A stretch of DNA of 64,000 bases from Larimichthys crocea (lineage: Eukaryota > Chordata > Actinopteri > Sciaenidae): NCBI RefSeq assembly GCF_000972845.2, contig NC_040029.1, positions 689,421-753,420 of the forward strand, given 5' to 3'. Below are positions 12,110 through 24,270 of the stretch, one piece after another (position 1 is the first letter of the stretch; the number at the start of each line of letters is the position of its first letter). Below the pieces are notes generated by a model. The model did not search any database. It saw only the letters and a list, made by a program, of their open reading frames with translations, and was not told the DNA's origin. The position numbers and the translations under genes were made by a program.

Positions 12110-14640
12110 GATGCCGCTTGAGCCAAGTGGTTGAGCGATATAGAGAGTGAATGAGGTTGAGGGAGCGAGAAAGCCGAAGAATACAACCTAAAATATATTT
12201 ATTTGTACAATGAGTGACGGGTTCATTTTTAAACCACAGAAAAACTTGTTGTAGCTCGACAGAGGCTGGTAAAAATACTGCAGAAACACATCATCATAAC
12301 ACACTCCGGCCTTCATGCTGTAACGGTTAATGTGCATTTACCTGCTCTCACACTCCGAGGACAGATCAGCTGTGTGAGACTAGTACCTGAACATCCCCAC
12401 ACCCAGCGCACACCCCACTGCTGTCCACGTCTCAGAGTGATTAATGGTTGCTCATCACACCTCGCACTCACCTGCATTCTGCAGTTTGATTGATGGGCCT
12501 GTACGGCTGACAGATGGACAGATGTGGCACGGCGGATCACGCAGGCGGGTGAGCGACGCCTCGGTCGTGTCGCCACCAGCAGCAAGCAGTATCGCTTTCT
12601 ACTTAGCAAGGAAATTATGGACAGAGAGCGTCGGAGCAAAGAGAAAAAGAGAGAGAGAGAGAGAATAGGTTTGCCATTTTCCAAAGTGCAAATGTCTCAG
12701 ATTTTGTTTTTTTCCTCATATGAGCTGGTCAAAACAGCAACTGGTTGACATTTGGTGGAAATATCACGGAGAAAACATGCAACAAAAGTGACAGGTGACC
12801 AAGTTTAGGCGCCCTCCGAGGGCATGCTTCCACTATCAAACTATCTGGTCGCCTCAGGGCTTCATGGTGGCTCAGCTGGATGGAGTGTTTACTTCATTTG
12901 TCACACTGGCTTTAAAAAAAAACAAACAGATAAAACAGTCTTAACTCAAACATCAAACATACCTTAAGTCTGTGCAGGCGAATGAATCCAACAGAGAGCA
13001 GGCAGGCAGGCAAACTGTGAAACCAGCTGAGAGCCTCATCAGAGGAAATCTGATTCAGGTGTGCAGGAAGGTTAAGGTCAGCTGACAGGCAGGGCGAGGA
13101 AAACATGCCGCCGCCCTCTAGTGGACAGGAGAGGAAGACTCCCAAAAACCTAAGCGGGTTTTCAGTGTTTGGAAAGTTGTCCATGGACACCGATGCCCCA
13201 AAATGTAACGTACAAAAGAAAAGAAGATAGAAGATCTTGAAATTAATTGCAATTTGATTCTCGTCCATTTGAGTCTGAACCTTCAACAAATTATTTGTTT
13301 GATCGTTTATTGGAAGTGTTGAGTTTTTGATAAGAGTCTGTTCAGCTAGGGCGTCCGTCAGTCTTAAAAATAAAGGTGTGAATTAAAACCTTCAGTGGGT
13401 CTTCACAGTGAAGCAAGGAACCTTTCACTATTACTAACTTTTTATTATCAGGTTTGTTCAAGGTGTCATCATTTGGATTAAATTGGAGAACATTAACCTT
13501 TCCAATTAGAAATGGCATCACAACTTCTACTGAGTTTAGGCACAATATGTACTTGTACCCAAAAACAAAAGGTGTTCAAACTGTTTGTTTGTTGTTTTTT
13601 TTTATCAAAACTAGGTCACATCGCTGCAAACAGCAGTAATCAGTTCCACTAAGAAGATTATTAAACGTAAAAAGGTTCCTCAAAGCTTCAAAAATGCTGC
13701 AATTGCGACTTAAAGAACTCTAAAGAATCTTAAACAACAAAAACAGGGTTCCCCAGAGCACTTAGCACTGTGTACCAGACTACAAACAGTCTGTGAAGGC
13801 TTTGATCCATCTTTATTTATACAGTTTAGTGCGCTAGATGATCGTCTGGTTCCAGTCGATGGTGTTTGTTGGGTCCAGGTTTGTGTCCTTTTGAGTGTTT
13901 ATTCGCTCTTTAAACTCTGAGTACTTCAAATAAAAGCAGGAATACTATAAAGATTATGCGTCATGCAATTATTTTTGATATCCAAATGATTTCAGACACG
14001 TTCGTTCGCAAAATAAAAGACATTTAATGCAGGTTCAAACAGAGTCGTTGGGCTTTTTAATGGATTATTTGTCAGCTCGCGTCTAAAAATGAAGAAAGCA
14101 TCTAATTTAGCTTTAATGGAGAAGAGGTGCTTCTTGTAAAAGCTTTCAAATTCACACTGTATCCTCAAAGAAAAGTGTAATATTGTGAAAATACCTCCGT
14201 GGATCTGAACCAATATGGGGAAAGAAACTACCCGGCAATCCACTAAAGCTCACTGCATTTGAGATACAAGACACCAGCACAGAGAGAGACTCTCTATTCT
14301 GGGCTGTGAAGTGAAAGCGCTGGTTTTTCTGCAGGAGCGGCAGACAGAGCCATAAATCATACGTCTACTAATGGCACTTCCAAATGAGCCCTCTCATCAG
14401 ACAAGACAAGTGCCTTGCTTTGTGTGCTACTTCAGGCTCTGCTGTAACATCTGGGCGCTCTGAAGCAACTGTGCATGAGATGTGTGTCGCCCCTATATTC
14501 ATTAGGAATTGTCTGCCGAGCCCTAACGGTTCAATTTAGTGTAATTTGGAGCGTATCTGAAACACGGGGCTGTGACAAACAATCAATATTCTCGGCGTGA
14601 AATGTTTTATTTCTGCAGAAATGTCAGGTTGTCGTGATAA
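12110..14640. other. no gene seen
   Basis: Short GA tract at 12648-12664 and many chance open frames. The part about 14280-14630 is repeat-free with mixed composition and could be conserved non-coding DNA. Confidence 0.4.
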
Positions 14641-14659
14641 ATGCACAAATTTTAATTAG

Positions 14660-15225
14660 ATCTGTGACTTGGATCCGTGCGCTTGGCCCACTTCTTTTGA
14701 CTATTTTGGTAAATAATTTGGGTCAAGACGTGAAAGATGCTGATTTTCCCTCACTTCACTTTCGCAATACGCCGATGATACAGTTATTTATTTCGGTGCC
14801 CAGTCAATCCTCACTAAAGGCCGTTGCAAAGAACTTTTAATGTCAGACAGGAAACTTGTTCTTAATGCTGACAAAAGCAAAGTGCATCTATTCCACAGAA
14901 GATCTCCTCATTGAACTCCTGATCGATGATTCTCTGACTTCTAATCCACGCGTTCAGTGTTTAAGGCTTAAATTAAGTTTCTGTTTTAGAGAGTTTGGAT
15001 CCTCGTCACCTTCAGACTGTTGCAAAACTCAAAGATCTGACTTCTTTAAAAGCTTTTAAACCCATTTTGAATCGTGGACTTTAACTGTTATTGTTGAATT
15101 CATGGCTTGCACACTACACTTTCGTTATTTTTCTAGATTGCTATGTCTTTTAAGATTGTCCGTGTGTCTTCTATCTGTTTTAATTGACACCATAAATTTG
15201 ATTGTAGTGTTCTTGGCCACTTTCG
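14660..15225 (+). mobile_element. LINE reverse-transcriptase relic
   Basis: The frame LGPLLLTILVNNLGQDV (about 14690-14740) matches the region before the RT active site in L2/Rex1/CR1-type LINEs. The active-site box YADD follows at 14768-14779 but in another frame, so one frameshift separates them. The new frame stays open through LVLNADKSKVHLF (14853-14891), another conserved RT segment. The 3' part is non-coding and ends with TTCTTGGCCA, similar to tails I recall for such LINEs. Only about 60 codons of RT remain. Confidence 0.75.
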
Positions 15226-15249
15226 TCACACCTTCACCAACCAACCAAC

Positions 15250-15631
15250 CAATTGGAGGGATCCAATCCGGAAGAGCTAAATTATTTAAACCAGAATCGC
15301 CTCTTGTGGTTTTTGTGTGGAGCTCCCCTCAGTTGTTGTTTTTGTAAAAGTGTATCATGAATATTTACGTGTTAATTCTTCTGTGGTTGAGATTTTCGGA
15401 AACGAGCAGGTTTAGTTTGATTTCACCCATTTTTGATAGAGAATATTTCTCTGCTTGGTCTTTAGTTTTTTCCTCTTAAGATGAGCATCCACTCGCCCTT
15501 TGTTTCCCTTTAAGTACCTAACCTCCATTTATTAATAATCAGAATTTTATTGAATAAATAACTTTGTTTGTACCAAGAAAACATGGTTTTATGTAGCTTC
15601 TTTTCCTTTGAAAGCCTTGTGGTAACATGAA
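15250..15631 (+). mobile_element. LTR-like stretch (probable solo LTR plus leader)
   Basis: Lies directly before the primer-binding-like site at 15632. Contains AATAAA at 15553-15558, about 75 bases before the proposed LTR end. I cannot fix the 5' edge. No gag or pol reading frame follows. Confidence 0.4.
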
Positions 15632-15649
15632 TGGGGGCTCATTTGGGAT
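15632..15649 (+). other. decayed tRNA-Pro primer-binding site
   Basis: TGGGGGCTCATTTGGGAT matches 15 of 18 bases of the tRNA-Pro primer-binding site used by many retroelements. The three differences are all G-to-A or C-to-T, as expected from CpG decay. Confidence 0.5.
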
Positions 15650-15699
15650 CTTTCTAAAGGTTCTCGAGACAAGGTTATCTATTCTTTGGAGGCTGCATT

Positions 15700-17250
15700 A
15701 ATGTTAAAGAAAAAAAAGAATATTTTGTGCAGCTCTGTTAGTTTGATTTGAAGCATTTTGTGTCAGTGAGTGAGTCAAATAAAATAAAGATGATTTGGTC
15801 TAAATAAAGGTTGAATAAAAGATAAAACTTGCCCTACAATGAATGTGCAACACATTGTAAAATATTGATGTTTCAATACAATAACCGGAGACAATATCTA
15901 ATGTATAGGGCTACAGGGCCATGAAAAATGAAAACAGTTTCATTTTAAAGTGACCTGAACCCGGTCAGAGCGAGAAGCGAGGGCTTTCAGCTGCACTCGT
16001 GCCAAGACGAGGATAATCCAGCGACTGATGCGACACCCCGCTCTGAAACCATAAATTAAAAGTCATAAAGCCGGCGAGACCATGACACAATTTGATGTCT
16101 AACCCCAGAAGGGGTCAGTGTCTCTTTTTGAGTGCCAAAACCATTGAATGTTGGGGCTTTTGTTCCATTTGGCAAGCGCATAATGGAGTTTGAGCGGGGT
16201 TTGCTGGTGCTGTATGGAGATAGGGACTGAATGGAGGAGAATGTAATTACTACACCTGTCTATGCAACAATGGCTAACCACCTTTGTCGCCCCTCACTCC
16301 ACTTGAAGAAGCCAGACAGCAAGTGCTGTTGGACTGCGGGAGCACAAAAGCCGCCCTTGCTGCGACTCCCAGACGAGCGTCTGGGTTGAATTTCTACTCT
16401 TCCAGCAGCACTGGCGATGTGTGCTGTCCTTTTTATTTGTTTGCTGGATAAAAAAATCTAATTTTGAGATAATACATCACAGAGAAAGCAAGCACGCAAA
16501 CATAAAAATAACAAAAATTGCAACAACATAAATATATATATATATGTTGTCGCAATTTTATAGTATAGGCACTAAGGTTGGAAAATCATCTTATTTCACA
16601 GTTTGTGCTGCGATTCAGACCCTTCAATGGCCACTCCATCTAAAAGCCTATCATCATTTCCTGTGCTGTAAAATAAGTCAATCAGCGTCGTGTTTGATCT
16701 CCTCCCCCTCCAACAAAGAGAACGAGGTGCACCACATCGAGGCCGAAGCTGGTTATGGCACTAAAATATCATCGGTGCTCTAATGTCGTGTGAGTTATTA
16801 TACTTATACATCATTTACCATCCGTCCTCCTCTAATGTACGTTGCACGAGAAGGACAAGCTGCTCATCAGCTTGTTCAATAAGTCGTGTGTGTGTGTGTG
16901 TGTTATCATGCGTGCAGCTCCCTGCCCACTGCAGGCCAATTATGGGAGGGAATCAACCCGTGATGATGTCACTCCGCGATTAAATAACACGATAAAGATG
17001 AGCAGAAGGAAGACGGTGATCATAAGCACAGTGGGGGTGATGATGGATGACGTAATAACGCGATTAAAGTGACACGTGAAAGTGGGGAAAGTGCGTCAGA
17101 TCTGCCGGTTAAATAAAGTCGACCGATGTGGGAGGAAAGGCGAAGAACATTTGGTGACGTAGCTGTGATTTTACACCATGCAGAGGTGACGGTGGTGTCA
17201 ACCAAAGGTGTGCGATGTGTTGGGAATCCATACAGAGATGGCAAATATGT
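15700..17250. other. no gene seen
   Basis: Short AT (16533-16546) and GT (16885-16902) tracts; no exon, RNA gene or long repeat recognised. Confidence 0.5.
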
Positions 17251-17259
17251 ACAAATATT

Positions 17260-17940
17260 TAGAAGTGAAACATTTTATATCATCAAAAGATAAAGAACTT
17301 TGACAAGTCTTGAAAACCAAATCACTACAAATGTTAGAAGCATGGGAAGTAGATATTTAAGATATACATGAAGCAGGTTGGGAAATATATAATAAGTCTG
17401 GTCAAGGGAGTATGAGTCAAGATTCCTGAAGCATATTTACATATTCAGAAGGACATAAACCAGAAAAGAATGAGCAAATCTGAGCAAGTTAATAAAGTAT
17501 GGCTTGCAGAACTGGTGGGTTTTAAAGTCACGTCGGCGACACCGTTTACACTTCAGTTATACAAAATGAAAACCAATGCATTAATCATTGTTTTGTACTT
17601 TTCGGAGAAACAAAACGGTGGACAAAAGAGATGACAAATCCTGAAAACCTTTGAGAGACTTTAGCGTCTCATGCAAAGACAGATTAGAAGCTTGGAAAGT
17701 CGATAACGGATGAGGAAGATTGAGAAGAGTGCAGCGAAATACATTTAATAAAAGACACAAAATGTATCGTAATATTCCAGATGTTTGTTGTGTTTAGAGG
17801 AAAAGGGGACGCTGTTGCACTGTGTTTGGAAAATGCTCAAAAAGTGTAAAGTCATACTGGGACCGAATAATTCCAAACATTCTGGGTATATGTCCAGAAA
17901 ACTCATCAATTCTAAACAATCATCACCGATAGATGATTCT
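17260..17940 (+). mobile_element. L1-like ORF2 C-terminal relic
   Basis: EEKGTLLHCVWK (about 17797-17832) followed, after a one-base shift, by CSKSVKSYWDRIIPNILGI matches the Cys/His region near the end of L1/Tx1-type ORF2 (the GTL.H..W.C....FW pattern). Upstream DNA back to about 17260 has scattered similar codons with many stops. Broken, not functional. Confidence 0.6.
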
Positions 17941-17959
17941 TCATAAATGTATAAATGCT

Positions 17960-20660
17960 CTCTGTGAAGTTGAAGGAGATCGCGACATGTCTTGCATTGG
18001 AAAGACTTCCATGTGTTGTTGTCATTGCTGTTTGTGTGAAAAACTTCAAATCGTGTCCTTCAAAGCTCGTTGGGAGCACGAAGCACAGACGCCGTGGCTT
18101 GGCAGGTAAACACCGCCCGTCTTGTAAACAACAGAGCGCTGGGCTCCGTCCAGGCACCTCGGTGTTTTTACGAAATTGTCAGCGATCATAGACTGTTGGA
18201 CGAGTACCTGCTGGCAGCTTCCTTCTGGTCAAATTGCATTCACATTACATTTTAGTTTCTTCCATTAATGCACTCTTTTGTGTTATAGAGACAAACAGGG
18301 GCTGTTATATGGCTCAAATAAGTGACACTTCAATAAGCTCTTATCATTGAGCCGCGCTGCAGCTCTTCACCATAAAATATGTTTTATTGCCGCTTTGACT
18401 CATCACAAGATTGATTTCTTAATGCAGCAGGTGAATATGCGTCTACACGTCGCTAGACAGCGATAAAACAGGGTGTACTTCATTTAAATACAGAGCTAAC
18501 AAACATTTATAAAACCAACTGAATGGATAGTTCCATTTCAGTCAATTCAAGGTTTTTCTTTGCAAAACACGTGACTGGAATCGAAACTACAGACGCTGTT
18601 TCCCGTAAAATGATGATATAAATCATTTGAATGGTTGCTCATGACGATGTATACAGATAATTATCACCCAATTCTGCAGCTCCCCTCAACTCTTCTGAGC
18701 GTTTTATTGTCTTTCAGCACTGTTTTGGGTTGGAGCAGTAGAAGGAGTGGCTTAAGAGCTAGATGTTACCCTCAAGGGAAGGTTGGTGGAGACCAAAACG
18801 GTGCCAACATGTCGGATATATCAACTTGTACGGTGATAATACGTCAGTGTGGTGTTTACGGGTTGTTGCACTGCCCCCAAGTGGCCAGAAAAATCAACTA
18901 ATGCAGGTTTAAGTGACCAGTTTCTAATACTGACTCTCAATAAAACTTGTGATAAAAAACAACAAAGTCAAATTAACTTTCCGGACACAAACTTCTCGAG
19001 CACAACGACAGCTGACTGTACAATATATTGATAGGCTGTGACATATCAATCAAAATGTGGCAGCCATCTGTATTTATACGAGGCGCTCGCAGCCTGTTAG
19101 CATCCTCTCAGCAGCTGGGGTTCTTGCTCAAGGACACGTCAGCAGCGTGGACACTTTCCAAAAACAGTGCGTTTACCCGTCGGGCCACGCTGCTGCCACT
19201 CCGCCAGTGTTTTGCCATTCTTGCAAACTCGAGAAGTGTCAAGCGAGGAACATATTTCTTTTTCATACTCCGGCCTTTCTCACTTTTAGGGTGACAGCTG
19301 CTGAGTTGGCACATGTGCAGCACGCTCTTAAGCACACATCTTAGCCCCGCGACAGCAGCGCTGACGTTGCACAGACACAGAGGACACTCGGCGGATCTTT
19401 GTGCGGCTCTTTGTGATTGGCAAAAAGATATCAAGTGGAAGGACCAAAGCAAAAGCAATTTTCAGGAGCTGAGGGGGGATATATTGAGGTCAAGTGAACT
19501 TCATTTTTTCCCACACATTCACTTTACATGAAGTCTGTAACACATTCATTATGTCTGAACAGCGGCCCCATAACAGCGTCCTGAATACCGATTTCCAGAG
19601 CTTGTGATCGTTGTTATGTTACACGTGACAGCGGCGGGGTACTTTCAGCAGGGGGGTGATGTCAAAAATAGTCTGTAGTCATCTTTAATTTCAAGTTTTT
19701 CTGTATTTGTGCAATGATTTCTGACAAATTTGTCAGCGGTGTCGCATCCAACTGCGATAAAATAGACAATCTGAAGAGGCTGCGAATCAAAACAAACGCT
19801 CATCAGCCAACACCTCGATAAAGTCGCGGAGGAAAACAACCTTGCAGCTTTCAAGAGGAAATCAAAAACCCAATAATTGCTCATATTCTGAGCAGCGGGG
19901 AGCTTATTTTCAGAAGTGTTCAGCTATCCTTGAAGAGCCCTGAAGAGTCCTCACGCCACACCCAAACACTCGGAGGCAGAGCGACGGAAAAAGAAGAAGA
20001 TGCTCATGATTTTACAGGAGCAGCTTTAATGTCTGTTTGCAATCCTGCAGGAAGGCCCTCTCACTCTGTAGGTTTATTGACCGGCTCCTTTCTGCCTCAG
20101 CTGCAATGACCATCAGATCAGCCATCCTTTGCTTCACAGTTTGTGAACTTCAAAGCCGCACGGCCACAAGTGAGCGGATGATGGACTGCGGGGACGTTAA
20201 AGAGAGGAACGCCAAAGAGCTAAAAAGTCTCCCGGCTGTTTAATTTCAAATGAGGAGGCGTGCTGGTGAGTAGTAAATAAATCACGGCAACAGCACGCTG
20301 ACGCACAAGGCCCCACGATGCTTTGGAAGTAGTAAGTAGGAGTTTCCGATCGATACGTGCATTCACAGAGAAGCAAGCCAAGAGGAGAGCTTGTTTGCAT
20401 TCTTGAGATACTTCGGGTGGTGAGTTTTCAGTGCGGTTGATATTTCTAAGTGAGGACTTCAAGCAGCATAACATACGAGTATGTAATGACTGAAAAAATG
20501 CCCAGATTAACGGAATAATTTGGTATTTTGGATACTTTTGATGCGAAGATGACGCCAGAGTAGTATCGGCGCCTCACAATCCTTCTGACTTTTGGGGTTT
20601 TAACCAATGAACAGAGCATGAGTGGCGTCGAAACACAGGTTCCTGAATCGCCGCTTTGAA
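17960..20660. other. no gene seen
   Basis: A fragment CTGCCCCCAAGTGGCCA at 18871-18887 recurs at 25873-25889 and is the end of a dispersed repeat. No exon recognised. Confidence 0.5.
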
Positions 20661-20669
20661 GCCGAAAAT

Positions 20670-21030
20670 ATGCAACACTGGCCGGTGCCGTGTTGGATGT
20701 ACTGCTTCTTCCACCTCCCGGGTAATCTACATATCTGCAAAGACGTGGATGGACGCCTGGTTGCTCAAACAAGTCGCCCACCTGTCAATCAAAGTGTCCA
20801 CGCTCTTAATCCTGCATAACTTTAAGCCTTAATATAATGTGAACAGGTGAGTTGTATATAAATTCACCCTCAGTACAGTTGTCATGAACGGGGAAATTAG
20901 CCACAGAGACCAAAACTGTTTTTTGTACCAGGCTGTAAACATGTTTATTTCTGCTGTGAAACATGGGGACTTATGGAGACTGACTCACTTCTGGAGCCAG
21001 CCTCAAGTGGACGTTTGAGGAACTGCAGTT
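20670..21030 (+). repeat. repeat A, longest copy
   Basis: Adds upstream sequence (CCACCTCCCGGGTAATCTAC, GCAAAGACGTGGAT, TTGCTCAAACAAG) before the usual core, showing the full element is at least 350 bp. Confidence 0.85.
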
Positions 21031-21039
21031 TTCAATCAT

Positions 21040-22130
21040 CTGACTCTTAGCAGGAAACTGAATAAGCAAAACCTTTCCATCAAATATCCACTGTGTTATT
21101 TTCAGGTGGTTCCACACTAATGAAAACATACACATGAATGTTATATTCCACTTCACACCGGACCTTTAAACCCACATAATGAATTGAAGACTCTCTTTCT
21201 TCCATTCATCTTTGTTATGCCTGGCGTGGGCATACAGTATAATGGCTGTTTGTTCTACAGTGCTGCAGTAATGATTTCCATTAGTTTCCATCTTAATTTA
21301 TTATTTCCAAAGATTAAATTCTATGTTCACGTTCGGCAGCAGCAAAAGCAAAGTTTTTTTTTAAATCTTTCCACTTTCTTACAATTAGAGTAAAGTGCTT
21401 TCATAAAACATGATGCATGGGAGAAAATCCCATTGCCCCCGAACCTCTTCGATAATAAAACCGGGCAACTCAAGGGAGAAATATTCGAGTACTGGCTATA
21501 TAAATAAATATAACACACTTCCAACATTCAGAATTAGGCACCTGGACAACAAAAGACTTGAATGTGTAATTTCTCAACCTTTATTATTAGACTGAATAAA
21601 TTGACTTTGTCTTAAGATCTTGATTTCTAATTTCAGCCAGACAATTGGACTTGGGACTCAGATCAGTACGAAGCCTCTAACCGTTTTGTATCTGCGTGAT
21701 GAATTTAATGAGTTCAGTCTTTGTGGAGTAAGATGGCAAAAACAAAAACAAAAAAAAAGACTTTGTCTCGACCTCAAACAAAATAACAGCAAATGTCATC
21801 CCCGAGGTCTGACGGCTGATAATGAGTTCGATGTGCATTTCTCTGATTTCCGCTTGGGTTTGATTTAAGGTGATATTTTCCACGTGCATGCATAGATACA
21901 CCCGGTGACACATTCATCTTCACAACACTCGTGTTTGCAGAGCTCATCAACATTATGATTTCATCTGCACTTTGATACGTTGACTGACTGTGCTATTATG
22001 TTTACCGTTAGCATTAAATTGGATTTTTGTCCCTGAATGTGTCATATCCGATAGTGCACAACCAAGGTCAGGTGTTCAGCTTCAACTAAAGCTTGTCAGT
22101 GAAAAGAGAGTTAAATCTGGGGCATTTAGT
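21040..22130. other. no gene seen
   Basis: Unique-looking AT-rich DNA with chance open frames. Confidence 0.5.
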
Positions 22131-22816
22131 TGTAGATCCGTGAAGATGTTTCGGCCCTCATCCAAAGAAGCTCCTTCAGGTCTGACTGGTGAGGAGTCTG
22201 AGTATTTATCCTCGGCAGGATTGTTGTTCCACTCGGTTCGTTAGTGCTCATTGTTGTTATGACGACTGTCGTTAGAGTCATTAAAGTGACCTGTCCACAA
22301 CTCCGGTGTGGACGATGGGGCAATTCACAATCCAACGGCCGCCGTTCACACCGTACCTCAGGTGACCTTAACGAAGGTCGACCAGACTGGAGCTCAAATT
22401 ACCTTAACGACCGTCGTTCACACCGTACCTCAGGTAACCTTAACGACCGTCGTTCACACCGTACCTCAGGTGACCTTAACGACCGTCGTCCAGCTTGGAG
22501 CTTTAGGTGACCTTAACGACCGTTGTCCAGACTGGAGCTCAGGTGACCTTAACGACCGTCATCCAGACTGGAGCTTTAGGTGACCTTAACGACCGTTGTC
22601 CAGACTGGAGCTTTAGGTGACCTTAACGACCGTCGACCATACTGGAGCTTTAGGTGACCTTAACGACCGTCGTCCAGACTGGAGCTCAGGTGACCTTAAC
22701 GACCGTCGTCCGGACTGGAGCTCAGGTGACCTTGACGACCGTCGTTCACGGCATACCTCATGTATGCCTAACGACTCTGATGACAGTCGTCAGAACAACA
22801 AGCACTAACGAACCCG
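22131..22816 (+). mobile_element. minisatellite-bearing element with inverted ends, copy 1
   Basis: A leader (GAAGATGTTTCGGCCCTCAT, 22142-22161) is followed by an inverted repeat of about 48 bp: 22234-22283 (TTCGTTAGTGCT...GACGACTGTCGTTAGAGTCA) pairs with 22769-22816. Between them about eleven tandem units of 36-37 bp are built on TTAACGACCGTCGT, CAGACTGGAGCT and AGGTGACC; some carry TTCACACCGTACCTCAGGT instead. The leader resembles tails I recall from Penelope-like retroelements in fish; that link is from memory. Confidence 0.75.
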
Positions 22817-22944
22817 ACAGTTTAACTTACATTTTTTCCTAATTAGCTCTCAAACTCAAGACCAAAACAATGGCATTTATTTATTTATTTACTTACTTTA
22901 GCCACCCTGGCCCTGGCTCTGGCTCTGGCTGTCCTGCCTCTGCC

Positions 22945-23098
22945 ACCTCCCGGCTAATCTAAAATTGGGCAAAGACGTGGATCATCTGTTAATTCTGTTC
23001 TTATGAACGGGGAAATTAGCTATAGAGACCAAAACTGTTTTTTGTACCAGGCTGTAAACATGTTTATTTCTGCTTCTGGACTTATGGGCACGGACTCA
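22945..23098 (+). repeat. repeat A, partial copy
   Basis: CCACCTCCCGGCTAATCT through ACCAGGCTGTAAACATG; the downstream half is rearranged or deleted. Directly follows the minisatellite element. Confidence 0.8.
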
Positions 23099-23099
23099 C

Positions 23100-23900
23100 T
23101 ACTGTCTGATTTAACCAAGCCTTTTGTTATGCAATGGTCCCAACAACTGCTAAATTATATCTATTAACATTTCCTCTCAAAATGTGCTCGTCTCTACAGA
23201 ACCTACTCATGTACACAGTTCATGAAAAAGAAAAACCACTCTAACTGGGGGAACAATGGACTGTCCTGGATCTGTTTAATCTACTCGAGGGACACACACT
23301 TCCCGAGGACAACAACACACAGTAACACAGAGCCGGTGATGATTTCAACCTCGCGTGACCGCTCTTCTCACCTCATAACTTTTTCTTTTTTTTTTTCCCG
23401 CGGCCGATCAAGTGGCCTATCGCACTTTGTTTTTCCTTTTCACAGCTGTTAGTCCGCCCACGCCGTCCGCTCACAAACGATTTTTGATTTGCTCATTTCA
23501 CATCTGGCCCCGACAATATCAGACTTACTATTGGATTGTTCAGCCAGAGATCGCTTTGTAGATTTGTTCCCCGACACATCACAATGAGGAGCAAAGGTAC
23601 GTATTGATCAAGACGAGCACAGCCGCCCGACTGCAAGGCCGGTCAAGCTGTAAGCACAAAAGTACGGACAGAAGTTCAAGATAAGACTCTCTCCACTACA
23701 GTACTCAAACATTTACAATCTCTTTGATTTTTATGTACTCTTACTGACTTTAATAAAGCTTTTTCATCCACACGTTTTGTGCACTGATCTCCCTTTGTTT
23801 GAATCTGCCGTGTTCAAATAAGCACTCGGTTGTTGGTGCTGAAGTTACTGCAGCTTAGAGAAAGGCAGGATGCTCATTTCCTAAATTTGTGAGCCTGCCT
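23100..23900. other. no gene seen
   Basis: No exon or repeat recognised. Confidence 0.5.
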
Positions 23901-23906
23901 CAATAA

Positions 23907-24122
23907 AAATGGTTTTTATCGCCCACGGTGACAAAAGTAGGTCGAGGAACAGCAAGGAACATGGGACAGGTAGCCGAGTTAGCATTACCGGTAGATGGTT
24001 TATATTTCACTGAACCCAAAAAGTCCAAAGAGCTGCAGATCCAGGAGACCTGTAAGACCCTGTTGAACAATCCCAACAAGGCCGTCCTCAAACACTGGCT
24101 GCCTGCAGTAGATCTACAATAG
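23907..24122 (+). pseudogene. protein-like open frame, unidentified (possible processed-gene or transposon fragment)
   Basis: Open from a stop at 23904 to TAG at 24120-24122, with no ATG at the start of the frame. The translation has balanced composition (GRGTARNMGQVAELALPVDG, then LYFTEPKKSKELQIQ and KAVLKHWLPAVDLQ) and reads more like a real C-terminus than the other frames nearby. I do not recognise the family. It could be the last exon of a gene whose other exons I missed, a retrocopy end, or chance. Confidence 0.25.
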
Positions 24123-24179
24123 CTATATGCACGTTAAAAAGATCTCAAATCTGAACGAAATGTTGGTTTATTGGACCTG

Positions 24180-24270
24180 AAATGTTGTTGGGAGCCATCG
24201 TAGTTTCTCCTTCACACTAGGAAGGAGAAGGTGAGGCAAAGGGGTTGCAACCAGTAACTATAGGTGCCTC
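24180..24270 (+). repeat. fragment of a dispersed repeat
   Basis: CCATCGTAGTTTCTCCTTCA and AAGGAGAAGGTGAGGCAAAG resemble part of the AAAGGTCCAGTGTG family that also occurs at 10386; judged from memory. Confidence 0.5.

Noticed and set aside
22244..22842. Repetitive proteins translated from the minisatellite (LTTVV.TGAQV pattern)
   Set aside because: Open only because a 36-37 bp unit lacks stops; mixed 36 and 37 bp units change frame, so no protein is maintained.
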